A stretch of 64,000 nt of DNA from Streptomyces sp. NBC_00659 (GTDB lineage Bacteria > Actinomycetota > Actinomycetes > Streptomycetales > Streptomycetaceae), in assembly GCF_036226925.1 (NCBI RefSeq), contig NZ_CP109031.1:2790001-2854000 (forward strand). Direction: 5' to 3'. The notes beneath the pieces were generated by a model. That model had not been told where the DNA came from. It saw only the letters and a program-made list of their open reading frames with translations, and did not search any database. Every line of letters begins with the position of its first letter. Position 1 is the stretch's first letter. A program made the position numbers and the translations under genes. Below are positions 16,846 through 25,233 of this stretch, in pieces.

Positions 16846-17553
16846 CTAGGCGGCCGGAGGTCCCGGCGGCGGCGCGGTGAACGGGTAGGGCTTCTGCTGG
16901 TACGGATCGGGGTCGCGGGGGCCGAACAGGGCCATGAGGCCGAGGTGGACCACCAGGGCGCTCAGGGACCACGCCATCAGCGCGCCCCTGGCCCCGAGCT
17001 TCAGCGGCGCGGAGAACGTGACGCCCTTGCCCACGGCCTTGGCGTGCGCGATCACGTTCTGCGTGGGTCCGAGCCAGATCCCGACCCGCCAGGCGAGCAG
17101 CGATCCGAGCAGGCCGCCCAGGGCGAGCGCGATCACCAGAGGCACACCGCCACGCCGTCGTACGAGGAACACGACCAGGGCGCTCAGCGCCCCGAAGCCC
17201 AGCGCGAGCAGGGTGAAGGTTCCGTCCACGCCGATGGCCTGCTCGCCCTCGGTGTCCTTGATGTACACCGTGGTGGCGTCCGCGATCAACGGCACATGCG
17301 GCGCCAGCCACGACCAGAGCACCCCGAGCAGAGCCCCCGCGAGAGCGACCGCGATCGTGATCACGGCGGCCTCCCGCACTTCGGTCTTCATCCCGGGTCC
17401 GTCCTGTCCGTAGGAGACCTCGTACGCGCCCGGGTACACGGGGTGACCCGCCGAGCCGGGAGCGGGCTGGGTCTGCCAGGCAGGGTACGGTTCCCGCCGG
17501 TCCTCGGGGGACTGTTCGTGCGGCGGCGGAGGTGGAGTCAGCGGAGCGGTCAC
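16846..17553 (-). CDS. Membrane protein, DUF2567-like
   Basis: 235 aa from a GTG at 17553. A Pro-rich cytoplasmic N-terminus (PPPPPHEQSPEDRREP) is followed by a membrane segment (VITIAVALAGALLGVLWSWLAP), an outer loop (DATTVYIKDTEGEQAIGVDG), and three more segments (LLALGFGALSALVVFLV; PLVIALALGGLLGSLLAWRV; ALMAWSLSALVVHLGLMALF), then a Pro-rich tail. The arrangement resembles actinobacterial DUF2567 proteins; function unknown. It is 34 bp downstream of the ABC permease gene on the same strand. Confidence 0.7.
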   Translation of the reverse strand: MTAPLTPPPPPHEQSPEDRREPYPAWQTQPAPGSAGHPVYPGAYEVSYGQDGPGMKTEVREAAVITIAVALAGALLGVLWSWLAPHVPLIADATTVYIKDTEGEQAIGVDGTFTLLALGFGALSALVVFLVRRRGGVPLVIALALGGLLGSLLAWRVGIWLGPTQNVIAHAKAVGKGVTFSAPLKLGARGALMAWSLSALVVHLGLMALFGPRDPDPYQQKPYPFTAPPPGPPAA

Positions 17554-17587
17554 CCTGCCATCGTGCCAGGCGTCGCTGCCGGCCGCG

Positions 17588-18505
17588 TCACCGGACGGCC
17601 GCCCGGCGGTAGGCCCAGGCCGCGAGGGCCAGCGAGACCACCCCGACTCCGGCGCAGACGGCCAGATCACCGAGGACGGCGGCCCAGTCGGGAGCCGCTC
17701 CGAAGGTGCGTGCGAAGGCCTCGACACCGTAGGTCGAGGGCAGCAGGTCCCGGAGGTACTGCACCGGGGCCGGCATCCGGTCCGCCGGGAGAACGCCCAG
17801 CAGCAGGGCCGCGGACATGCCCATCTGGCCGAGCAGGGTGGCCAGCTCGGGCCGCGGCGCGAGCAGCCCGAACGCGGCCCCGAGCCCGGCGAGGGCGGCG
17901 CCCGCGAGCGGGACGACCGCGGCCAGCACCCACAGATGGGCCAGCGGCAGGCCGAACAGCAGGCACCCGAAGACGGCGGTGACGAGGGTGCCGGGCACGG
18001 TGAAGGACGCGTACGCGGCCGCGGCACCGAGCACCACGGCCGCCGGCGGCACCGGCAGCGTCGCGTAGTGGTCGAGCCCGCCGCTCGCCCGGAGCTGCCC
18101 GAAGTACTGGGCGAGCAGGTTGAGGGCGACGAAGGCGACGACCAGGACCGTCGACCCGGCGACCACGGCCCGCGCCTCGGCGCCTCCGTCCACCACCCCG
18201 CGCATCATGATCATGATGCCGAGGGACTGGAAGGTGGCCACGAACAGCAAGGGGATGCGCGCGACACGGGCCCGGGAGAGCTGCGCCCGGTACACGGCGG
18301 CCATCGAGGGCCACAGTCGCGCCCGCGGCCCCAGCTCCGCCACGTCGGCGTCGGCGTCGTCCTCGGCCAGGGGCAGCACGCTGCCCGGCAGCACTCCAGC
18401 GGGTACGGCACTCACGTCGAACTGCTCCCCTTCGTCGGCAGCCGTCCTGTTCCGCACACGTACGACGCCCCTCTCCCGTACGGATTCCACGCCCCGGACA
18501 CTCAT
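17588..18505 (-). CDS. ABC-2 type exporter permease
   Basis: 305 aa. An N-terminal cytoplasmic stretch of ~90 residues, then about six hydrophobic segments (IPLLFVATFQSLGIMIMM; VVAGSTVLVVAFVALNLLAQ; AVVLGAAAAYASF; LWVLAAVVPLAGAALAG; MSAALLLGVLP; LAVCAGVGVVSLALAAWAY) and the DLLPSTYGVEAFARTFG element typical of ABC-2 permeases. The ATG at 18505 overlaps the ATPase stop codon (ATGA), so the two products should form one transporter. Substrate unknown; drug or lipid export is inferred from the class. Confidence 0.88.
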   Translation of the reverse strand: MSVRGVESVRERGVVRVRNRTAADEGEQFDVSAVPAGVLPGSVLPLAEDDADADVAELGPRARLWPSMAAVYRAQLSRARVARIPLLFVATFQSLGIMIMMRGVVDGGAEARAVVAGSTVLVVAFVALNLLAQYFGQLRASGGLDHYATLPVPPAAVVLGAAAAYASFTVPGTLVTAVFGCLLFGLPLAHLWVLAAVVPLAGAALAGLGAAFGLLAPRPELATLLGQMGMSAALLLGVLPADRMPAPVQYLRDLLPSTYGVEAFARTFGAAPDWAAVLGDLAVCAGVGVVSLALAAWAYRRAAVR

Positions 18506-19527
18506 GCCTTCACCAGTCCCTGTGTCGCGTGGCCGCCGAGGGCCAGGTACACGTCCTCCAGGCTCGGCGTGGCCAGCGTGAAATCGTCGAGTGCGGTGAA
18601 GGCGGCTCCGCCGGTGACCGTGGCCACCGCCGCGCGGGCCTCCTCGGGCGCGAGCCGCAGGGTCCAGCGACGGCCGGACTCGACGGCGCGGGCGCGCAGC
18701 GCGGCGACCTCGGGGACGTGCAGCGGGGCGGTCTCGCGCCAGACGAGTTCGACCCGTACCTCGCCGGCGACCTGTTCCTTGAGTCCGGCCGGGGTGTCGC
18801 AGGCGATGACCCGTCCCTCGTCGAGGACGGCGACCCGGTCGAGGACCGTCTCGGCCTCGATGACGTTGTGGGTGACGAGCAGGACCGTGGCGCCCTGTTC
18901 CGCGCGGCGCCGGTCGACGGCGGCCCACACGGCGCGCCGGGCGACGGGGTCCATGCCGGTGGTGGGCTCGTCGAGGACGAGCAGCGGGCGCCGCCCGACG
19001 AGGGCCGCGGCGAAGCAGGCGAGCCTGCGCTGTCCGCCGGAGAGCTTCTTCAGGGGGCGGGAGGCGAGGGCGGTCAGGCCCAGTTCGTCGAGGACGGCGT
19101 CCCGTTCGGCCCGTGCCGCGCGCAGGTCGAGCCCGCGCAGCCGCCCGGTCGTCTCGGCGGCGAGGGACACGGTCAGCTCGTCCAGGGCGGTGGACTCCTG
19201 CCCGAGGTAGGCCAGGAGACGGGCCGCCCGCTCGGGGTGGCGCACGATGTCGTGCCCGAGGATCTCTACGCTGCCGCTGTCGGGACGCATCAGCCCCGTG
19301 AGCTGGCGCACGAGGGTGGACTTGCCCGCGCCGTTCGGCCCGAGCAGCCCGAAGATCTCGCCCCGGCGGATGTCCAGGCGTACCCCGTCGGTGGCCCTGA
19401 CCTCGGGTGTCGCCGGGGTGCCGCGTCGGCCGCGGACCGCCGGATAGGTCTTGGTGAGACCTCGCACGGCGCACACGACATCGCCCCTGTGTCCCGTCGG
19501 GGCCGTCTGTGCCGTGCGCGTACTCAC
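18502..19527 (-). CDS. ABC transporter ATP-binding protein (ABC-2 exporter class)
   Basis: 341 aa from a GTG at 19527. Walker A GPNGAGKS at 63-70, a Q-loop LAYLGQES, signature LSGGQRRL, Walker B LLVLDEPTTGMDP and switch VTHN are all present. The C-terminal ~90 residues form the extension typical of DrrA/NatA-like exporters. It partners the permease encoded immediately downstream with a 4-nt overlap. Substrate not deducible. Confidence 0.92.
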   Translation of the reverse strand: MSTRTAQTAPTGHRGDVVCAVRGLTKTYPAVRGRRGTPATPEVRATDGVRLDIRRGEIFGLLGPNGAGKSTLVRQLTGLMRPDSGSVEILGHDIVRHPERAARLLAYLGQESTALDELTVSLAAETTGRLRGLDLRAARAERDAVLDELGLTALASRPLKKLSGGQRRLACFAAALVGRRPLLVLDEPTTGMDPVARRAVWAAVDRRRAEQGATVLLVTHNVIEAETVLDRVAVLDEGRVIACDTPAGLKEQVAGEVRVELVWRETAPLHVPEVAALRARAVESGRRWTLRLAPEEARAAVATVTGGAAFTALDDFTLATPSLEDVYLALGGHATQGLVKA

Positions 19528-19626
19528 GAAGGACGAGAGTACGGGGTCCGATGCCCTGTTATGCGCCCGGGGCCGTGGCGGGCACCGAGCGGAGGCCTCC
19601 GCGGCCCCTGTCCGGGGGCTTGGGGA

Positions 19627-20853
19627 TCACTCCCCCACGGGCGCGTGCTCGGTCGCGGTGCGCACATCGATCTCCCGCCAGAATCCGGCCCGGATCGCGT
19701 AGCGGTCGTGCTCGTCGATCTGGTCGTCCTTGTGCGCGAGCAGGCCGAAGCGGGCGGCATAGCGCAGCAGTTCGCCGTCCACCCGGTGGGGGACCCGCGG
19801 GTACATCGCCGACAGCTTCTGGAGGTGGCTCGGGTCGGTGAGACGCCCCATCCAGCGGCGCGCGAAGACCTGCCCGACCTCGTAGGGGTCGCCACCGACC
19901 GTGGTGATGTCCTCCTCGCGGTCCGCCCACCGCTGTTCCGCGGAGGTGAGCTGGGCGAGCGTGGGCAGGGCGGCCGCCTCCGGGGACTCCGTGGTGGTGC
20001 CGGGCCGGTCGACCCAGCCCTTGTCCGAGGACCAGCGCAGCGTGGCGTTGGCGGGGTGCTGGGCGGCCTGGGTGCCCGGTCCGCGGAGCGCGGCCAGGTC
20101 CTTCGGTGTGGGGACCCCCTTGGCGGAGTGAACCCGTTCCTGGGTGCCGTTCGCCGATTCGGCCGCCTGGTGGTGCTCGGTCTCCTGGGCGGAGCGCTCG
20201 GCCGCGGCGGCGAGGGCCGACTCGGGCAGCGGCGCGGAGAGGATGGCGGCGATCTCGGGGCGCGGTACGGGCGGCGGTGCGCAGATCCCGCCGATCTCCT
20301 TGGCGCGGACCGCCTTGGTGATCCAGGCGCGATCGAGCACCCGCCGCTCGTCGGCCTCGGCCACCAGGTCCTCGGACTGGTTGTAATCGCCGTCCGCGGC
20401 CTGCACGGCCCACAGGTGTACGGCCACGCCGTGCTCCTTGGCGGCCATCATGCCCGGCAGCAGATCACCGTCGCCGGTCACGAGGACGATGTCGGAGCAG
20501 GCGCGGTTGCGCGCGAGTTCGGTCAGCTCGGCGTGCATGGCGGCGTCCACGCCCTTCTGCGCCCACCGCCCGTCGCTGCGGGTCAGCGCGCCCAGGCGCA
20601 CCGTGACCCGCGGCATCACGCGCAGCCTGCGGTGCTCGGGCTGCGGTACGCGGTCGGGGGCGCCGTCGAACCAGTAGATGCGCAGCAGGGGCCGCTCGGT
20701 GTCGGACTCGGCGCGCTCGCGCAGTCCCTGGATGAGGGAGGTGTGGTCGACGGTGATCCGGGATCGTGACGGCTCCCCGGCGAGGAGGCTGGCGGCGGCC
20801 CCGAGCAGATACCCGGCGTCCACCAGGACGATGCATCGGTCCACGCGGTCCAC
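19627..20853 (-). CDS. NYN-domain (PIN-like) putative ribonuclease
   Basis: 408 aa from a GTG at 20853. The N-terminal ~180 residues form a NYN/LabA-like domain: CIVLVDAGYLLGAA with the first acidic residue, KGVDAAMHAELTELA, and SDIVLVTGDGDLLPGM with the paired Asp residues of a PIN-like active site. A low-complexity linker (about 200-270) leads to a C-terminal helical domain (GGDPYEVGQVFARRWMGRL, VDGELLRYAARFGLL) that looks like an RNA- or protein-binding module. NYN proteins are usually metal-dependent RNases; substrate here unknown. Transcribed away from the 59-aa gene. Confidence 0.85.
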   Translation of the reverse strand: MDRVDRCIVLVDAGYLLGAAASLLAGEPSRSRITVDHTSLIQGLRERAESDTERPLLRIYWFDGAPDRVPQPEHRRLRVMPRVTVRLGALTRSDGRWAQKGVDAAMHAELTELARNRACSDIVLVTGDGDLLPGMMAAKEHGVAVHLWAVQAADGDYNQSEDLVAEADERRVLDRAWITKAVRAKEIGGICAPPPVPRPEIAAILSAPLPESALAAAAERSAQETEHHQAAESANGTQERVHSAKGVPTPKDLAALRGPGTQAAQHPANATLRWSSDKGWVDRPGTTTESPEAAALPTLAQLTSAEQRWADREEDITTVGGDPYEVGQVFARRWMGRLTDPSHLQKLSAMYPRVPHRVDGELLRYAARFGLLAHKDDQIDEHDRYAIRAGFWREIDVRTATEHAPVGE

Positions 20854-21068
20854 CCTCTTTCCGGGAGGTTTGCTTCGGGCTTCCTTGGAGTCTGCCCGAC
20901 CGTGCGGAGGTTAACGGCCGGAACTCGATCTTCGGCGTGGCGGATAGGAGGAACACCTGCCGACAGGTCTCGTTACGCACGGTAATTCTACGAAATGCGC
21001 TGCTTGTCAGCCTATGTGAATCTGGTCGCGGCCCCGGCCCCTAGATCCCCCACAGGAGGCAGATCACC

Positions 21069-21248
21069 ATGGCCAAGAACAAGAATCGCAAGCAGGGCGG
21101 CCAGCAGGACCGCTCCTCGCAGGCCGAGCGTGCGCAGGAGCAGGCCCAGCGGTCTTCGGCGCAGGCACAGCAGTCGCCGATGTCGCAGGCCCAGGGCAGC
21201 CCCGCTGATGTTGCCCGTAAGCATCAGAGGCGTTTCGGCCACAACTGA
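21069..21248 (+). CDS. 59-aa Gln-rich basic protein, conserved-looking, unknown
   Basis: ATG at 21069 with AGGAGG 9 nt upstream; TGA at 21246-21248. The peptide starts MAKNKNRKQGGQQDRSSQAE, is Gln/Ser/Ala-rich in the middle and ends DVARKHQRRFGHN. It has no hydrophobic segment and should be soluble and disordered with basic ends, so nucleic-acid or ribosome association is possible. The strong ribosome site and a perfect 20-bp terminator directly after it support a real gene. It resembles small hypothetical proteins of other Streptomyces; function unknown. Confidence 0.8.
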   Translation: MAKNKNRKQGGQQDRSSQAERAQEQAQRSSAQAQQSPMSQAQGSPADVARKHQRRFGHN

Positions 21249-21278
21249 GGCCGCCGCGCGGGCTGTTGAAGCCCAGGA

Positions 21279-21324
21279 ACGCACCGAGGGGCGCATCCCG
21301 TGACGGATGCGCCCCTCGGTGCGT
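21279..21324. terminator. Perfect 20-bp hairpin between the 59-aa gene and dnaE
   Basis: The arms 21279-21298 and 21305-21324 are exact complements over 20 bp with a CGTGAC loop. It lies 30 bp after the small plus-strand gene and ~100 bp beyond the dnaE stop on the other strand, so it is placed to stop both. Confidence 0.8.
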
Positions 21325-21336
21325 CGGTATGTCTCC

Positions 21337-21433
21337 GCCGTGCGGCCGTCGGCCGGTGCCGTGGCCGTGCGGCCGTCGGCCTCTCTCGTGGCCGTGCGTG
21401 CGGCCGTCGGCCTCTGCCGTGCGGTCGTCAGCC
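21337..21433. repeat. Four imperfect copies of an 18-bp unit at the dnaE 3' end
   Basis: The unit GCCGTGCGGCCGTCGGCC occurs at 21337-21354 and 21364-21381 exactly, at 21391-21412 with a 4-bp insertion, and at 21416-21433 with two changes. Spacing is ~27 bp. The last copy runs into the dnaE stop codon (21428-21430). Confidence 0.75.
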
Positions 21434-24400
21434 GGCCAGGCAGGCCGGGCCGAGCAGCACCTTCAGATCGCCGAAGAGCGCCGGGTCCGGCTTCACCCGG
21501 TGCCGGTCGAGCCGCAGCACCGTGGTCTTGCTCGGGCCCTGGAGCCGGATGCGGACCTCGCTCTCGCCCTTGTGGTGGCTGAGGATCTCGCCGAGCCGGC
21601 TGACCATCGGCGGAGTCACCTTCAGCGCCGGGATGGTGAGGATCACGGGAGCGTTGGTACCCGCGTTCGACAGGTCCGGGACCTGGAGTTCCATCGCGAC
21701 CAGCTTCGGCACGTCCTCGCGCTTGTCGAGGCGCCCCTTGACGAAGACGACCGTGTCCTCGACCAGCTGGGTCGACACCAGCTGGTAGGTCGCGGGGAAG
21801 AACATGCACTCCATGGAGCCCGCGAGGTCCTCCACGGTGGCGATCGCCCAGGCGTTGCCCTGCTTGGTCATCTTGCGCTGGAGGCCCGAGATGATGCCGC
21901 CGATCGTGACGACCGCGCCGTCCGCGTGCTCGCCCCCGGTGAGCTGGGAGATGCCCGCGTCGGCCTTGTCGGACAGGACGTGCTCCAGGCCGAAGAGCGG
22001 GTGGTCGGAGACGTACAGGCCGAGCATCTCCCGCTCCTGGGCGAGCAGATAGGCCTTGTCCCACTCGTCGGTGGTGAACTCCACGTCGAGCCCGAAGCCG
22101 GGTTCGCTGGTGTCCTCGTCCCCCATGCCGCCGAAGAGGTCGAACTGGCCCTCGGCCTCCTTGCGCTTGACCGCCACCACGTTGTCGATCATCGGCTCGA
22201 ACTGCGCGGTGAGGCCCTTGCGGGTGTGCCCCATCGTGTCGAACGCGCCGGCCTTGATCAGCGATTCCGTGGTGCGCTTGTTGCAGGCGACCGCCTCGAC
22301 CTTGTCGAGGTAGTCCGGGAAGGAGGCGTACTTCCCCTTGGCCTTGCGGCTGCGGATGATCGATTCCACCACGTTCGTGCCGACGTTGCGGACGGCCGAG
22401 AGGCCGAAGAGGATCACGTCGTCGCCCTGGGCGGCGAAGTTCTGCTCGGACTCGTTCACGTTGGGCGGCAGCACCTTGATGCCCATGCGCCGGCACTCGT
22501 TGAGGTAGACGGCCGACTTGTCCTTGTCGTCCTTGACCGAGGTCAGCAGAGCCGCCATGTACTCGGCCGGGTAGTTCGCCTTCAGGTACCCGGTCCAGTA
22601 CGAGACCAGTCCGTACGCGGCGGAGTGCGCCTTGTTGAAGGCGTAGCCGGCGAACGGGACCAGCACGTCCCACAGGCCCTGGATCGCCTCGTCGCTGTAG
22701 TTGTTCTTGCGGGCGCCCTCCTGGAAGAGGACGAAGTTCTTCGCCAGCTCGTCGGGCTTCTTCTTGCCCATCACGCGGCGCAGGATGTCGGCCTCGCCGA
22801 GCGAGTACCCGGCGATGATCTGGGCGGCCTTCTGGACCTGCTCCTGGTAGACGATCAGGCCGTAGGTGACGGCCAGGACCTCTTCGAGCGGCTTCTCCAG
22901 CTCCGGGTGGATCGGGGTGATCTCCTGGCGCTTGTTCTTGCGCTCCGCGTAGTTGATGTGCGAGTTCATGCCCATCGGGCCCGGCCGGTACAGGGCCGAG
23001 ACGGCGGAGATGTCCTCGAAGTTGTCGGGCTGCATCTGGCGGAGCAGCGAGCGCATCGGGCCGCCGTCGAACTGGAAGACGCCGAGGGTGTCGCCGCGGC
23101 AGAGCAGTTCGAAGGTCTTGGGGTCGTCCAGCGGGAGGGCGAGCATCTCCAGGTCGACGCCCTTGTTGGCCTTCACCATCTTGATGGCGTCGTCCATGAT
23201 CGTGAGGTTGCGCAGGCCCAGGAAGTCCATCTTGAGCAGGCCCAGCGATTCGCACTGGGGGTAGTCCCACTGGGTGATCGTCACGCCGTCGGTGTGCCGC
23301 ACCCAGATGGGGGCGTGGTCGACGATGGGCTCGCTGGACATGATCACGCCGGCGGCGTGGACGCCCATCTGCCGGACCAGGCCCTCGACGCCCTTGGCGG
23401 TGTCGATGACCTTCTTCACGTCCGGCTCGTTCTCGTACATCGCGCGGATCTCGCCGGCCTCGCCGTAGCGGGGGTGCGAGGGGTCGGTGATGCCGTTCAG
23501 GTCGATGCCCTTGCCGAGGACGTCGGCGGGCATCGCCTTGGTGAGCCGGTCGCCCATCGCGTACGGGTAGCCCAGCACGCGCGCGGAGTCCTTGATGGCG
23601 TTCTTCGCCTTGATCTTGCCGTACGTGCCGATCATGGCGACCTTGTCGGCGCCGTACTTCTCGGTCACGTACCTGATCACCTCGACGCGCCTGCGCTCGT
23701 CGAAGTCGATGTCGACGTCGGGCATGGAGACGCGCTCGGGGTTGAGGAACCGCTCGAAGATCAGACCGTGCGGGATCGGGTCGAGGTCGGTGATGCCCAT
23801 GGCGTACGCCACGATCGAGCCGGCCGCGGAACCACGGCCGGGGCCGACCGCGATGCCCTGGTTCTTGGCCCACATGATGAAGTCGGCGACCACGAGGAAG
23901 TATCCCGGGAACCCCATCTGGATGATGACGTCCATCTCGTACTCGACCTGCTTCTGGCGGTCGTCGGGGACGCCGCCGGGGAAGCGGCGCTCCATGCCGA
24001 GCCGGACTTCCTCCTTGAACCAGGTGACCTCGGTGAAGCCGTCGGGGATGTCGAACTTCGGCATGAGGTTCTTCGCCTCGAACATGCCGGTGGTGTCGAT
24101 CTGCTCGGCCACCAGGAGGGTGTTGGCGCAGCCCTCCTGCCAGGCGTCCGAGGAGTCGACGGCGTACATCTCGTCCGTCGTCTTCAGGTAGTAGCCGGTG
24201 CCGTCGAAGCGGAAGCGGTCCGGGTCGGAGAGGTTCTTGCCGGTCTGGATGCACAGCAGCGCGTCGTGGGCGGTCGCCTCGTGCGCGTACGTGTAGTGCG
24301 AGTCGTTCGTCACCAGGGGCGGGATGCCGAGCTTCTTGCCGATCTCCAGGAGTCCGTCGCGGACCCGGCGCTCGATCTCGATGCCGTGGTCCATCAGCTC

Positions 24401-24967
24401 CAGGAAGTAGCGGTCCTTGCCGAAGATGTCCTGGTACTCGGCGGCCGACTTCAGTGCCTCGTCGAACTGGCCGAGGCGCAGCCGGGTCTGGAGCTCGCCG
24501 GAGGGACAGCCGGTGGAGGCGATGAGCCCCTCCGACCACTGGGAGATCGTCTCCTTGTCCATCCGGGGCCACTTCTGGAGCCAGCCCTCGGCGTAGGCGT
24601 CCGAGGAGAGCTTGAAGAGGTTGTGCAGGCCCGTCCGGTTCGCCGCCCAGATCGTCTTGTGCGTGTAACCACCCGAACCGGACACGTCGTCGCGCTTCTG
24701 GTGCGGCTGGCCCCACTTGATCTTGCGCTTGTTGCGCCGGGACTCCGGGGCGACGTACGCCTCGATGCCGATGATCGGAGTGACGCCCGCCTTCTTCGCC
24801 GTGTGGAAGAAGTCATAGGCACCGTGGAGGTTGCCGTGGTCGCTCATCGCGATATGGGACATGCCCATCTCGTTGCACGCGTCGAACATGTCCTTGAGCC
24901 GCGCGGCACCGTCCAGCATCGAGTACTGGGTGTGGACGTGCAGGTGCGTGAACGGCGGCTTCGACAC
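21428..24967 (-). CDS. dnaE: DNA polymerase III alpha subunit DnaE (DnaE1)
   Basis: 1179 aa replicative polymerase. The GTG at 24967 starts a protein with an N-terminal PHP domain (FTHLHVHTQYSMLDG, MSDHGNLHGAYDF) and the polymerase core with GPGRGSAAGSIVAYAMGITD, MPDVDIDFDERRR (catalytic aspartates), HAAGVIMSS and FNKAHSAAYGLVSYWTGYLK. It ends with the OB-fold (VTIGGIISGLQRKMTK). DnaE1-type length; the PHP histidines look intact, consistent with intrinsic proofreading as in mycobacterial DnaE1. The 266-bp gap to the divergent DUF2252 gene should contain both promoters. Confidence 0.97.
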   Translation of the reverse strand: MSKPPFTHLHVHTQYSMLDGAARLKDMFDACNEMGMSHIAMSDHGNLHGAYDFFHTAKKAGVTPIIGIEAYVAPESRRNKRKIKWGQPHQKRDDVSGSGGYTHKTIWAANRTGLHNLFKLSSDAYAEGWLQKWPRMDKETISQWSEGLIASTGCPSGELQTRLRLGQFDEALKSAAEYQDIFGKDRYFLELMDHGIEIERRVRDGLLEIGKKLGIPPLVTNDSHYTYAHEATAHDALLCIQTGKNLSDPDRFRFDGTGYYLKTTDEMYAVDSSDAWQEGCANTLLVAEQIDTTGMFEAKNLMPKFDIPDGFTEVTWFKEEVRLGMERRFPGGVPDDRQKQVEYEMDVIIQMGFPGYFLVVADFIMWAKNQGIAVGPGRGSAAGSIVAYAMGITDLDPIPHGLIFERFLNPERVSMPDVDIDFDERRRVEVIRYVTEKYGADKVAMIGTYGKIKAKNAIKDSARVLGYPYAMGDRLTKAMPADVLGKGIDLNGITDPSHPRYGEAGEIRAMYENEPDVKKVIDTAKGVEGLVRQMGVHAAGVIMSSEPIVDHAPIWVRHTDGVTITQWDYPQCESLGLLKMDFLGLRNLTIMDDAIKMVKANKGVDLEMLALPLDDPKTFELLCRGDTLGVFQFDGGPMRSLLRQMQPDNFEDISAVSALYRPGPMGMNSHINYAERKNKRQEITPIHPELEKPLEEVLAVTYGLIVYQEQVQKAAQIIAGYSLGEADILRRVMGKKKPDELAKNFVLFQEGARKNNYSDEAIQGLWDVLVPFAGYAFNKAHSAAYGLVSYWTGYLKANYPAEYMAALLTSVKDDKDKSAVYLNECRRMGIKVLPPNVNESEQNFAAQGDDVILFGLSAVRNVGTNVVESIIRSRKAKGKYASFPDYLDKVEAVACNKRTTESLIKAGAFDTMGHTRKGLTAQFEPMIDNVVAVKRKEAEGQFDLFGGMGDEDTSEPGFGLDVEFTTDEWDKAYLLAQEREMLGLYVSDHPLFGLEHVLSDKADAGISQLTGGEHADGAVVTIGGIISGLQRKMTKQGNAWAIATVEDLAGSMECMFFPATYQLVSTQLVEDTVVFVKGRLDKREDVPKLVAMELQVPDLSNAGTNAPVILTIPALKVTPPMVSRLGEILSHHKGESEVRIRLQGPSKTTVLRLDRHRVKPDPALFGDLKVLLGPACLAG

Positions 24968-25233
24968 GGTTTCGGCCTCCAGGAAGAACCATTGGTGACA
25001 GGCTGCGGACAGTCTGGGGGGTCAGCGTCGAAGTCTATGACGCGCGACTGACACTCGGCGGAGGATCACCCGTACCTTCATGCGGGGGGCCGGGATCCAG
25101 GGCGTAGGTTCGCCGCCGGAACCCGGGCACTCCCGCGTATCTTCGTCCGTTGGAAGTGGACGGACCCCTTGTCCCCGGGGCGGCGCGCCCGCCCTGTCAG
25201 CCACGCACCACCTGCACCAGGAGGCACCCAGCG

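Noticed and set aside
21266..25051. A 1261-codon open frame on the plus strand across dnaE
   Set aside because: It is a GC-rich shadow of dnaE on the opposite strand; its translation is Val/Asp/Gly/His-rich with no domain, while the minus frame is an unmistakable DnaE.
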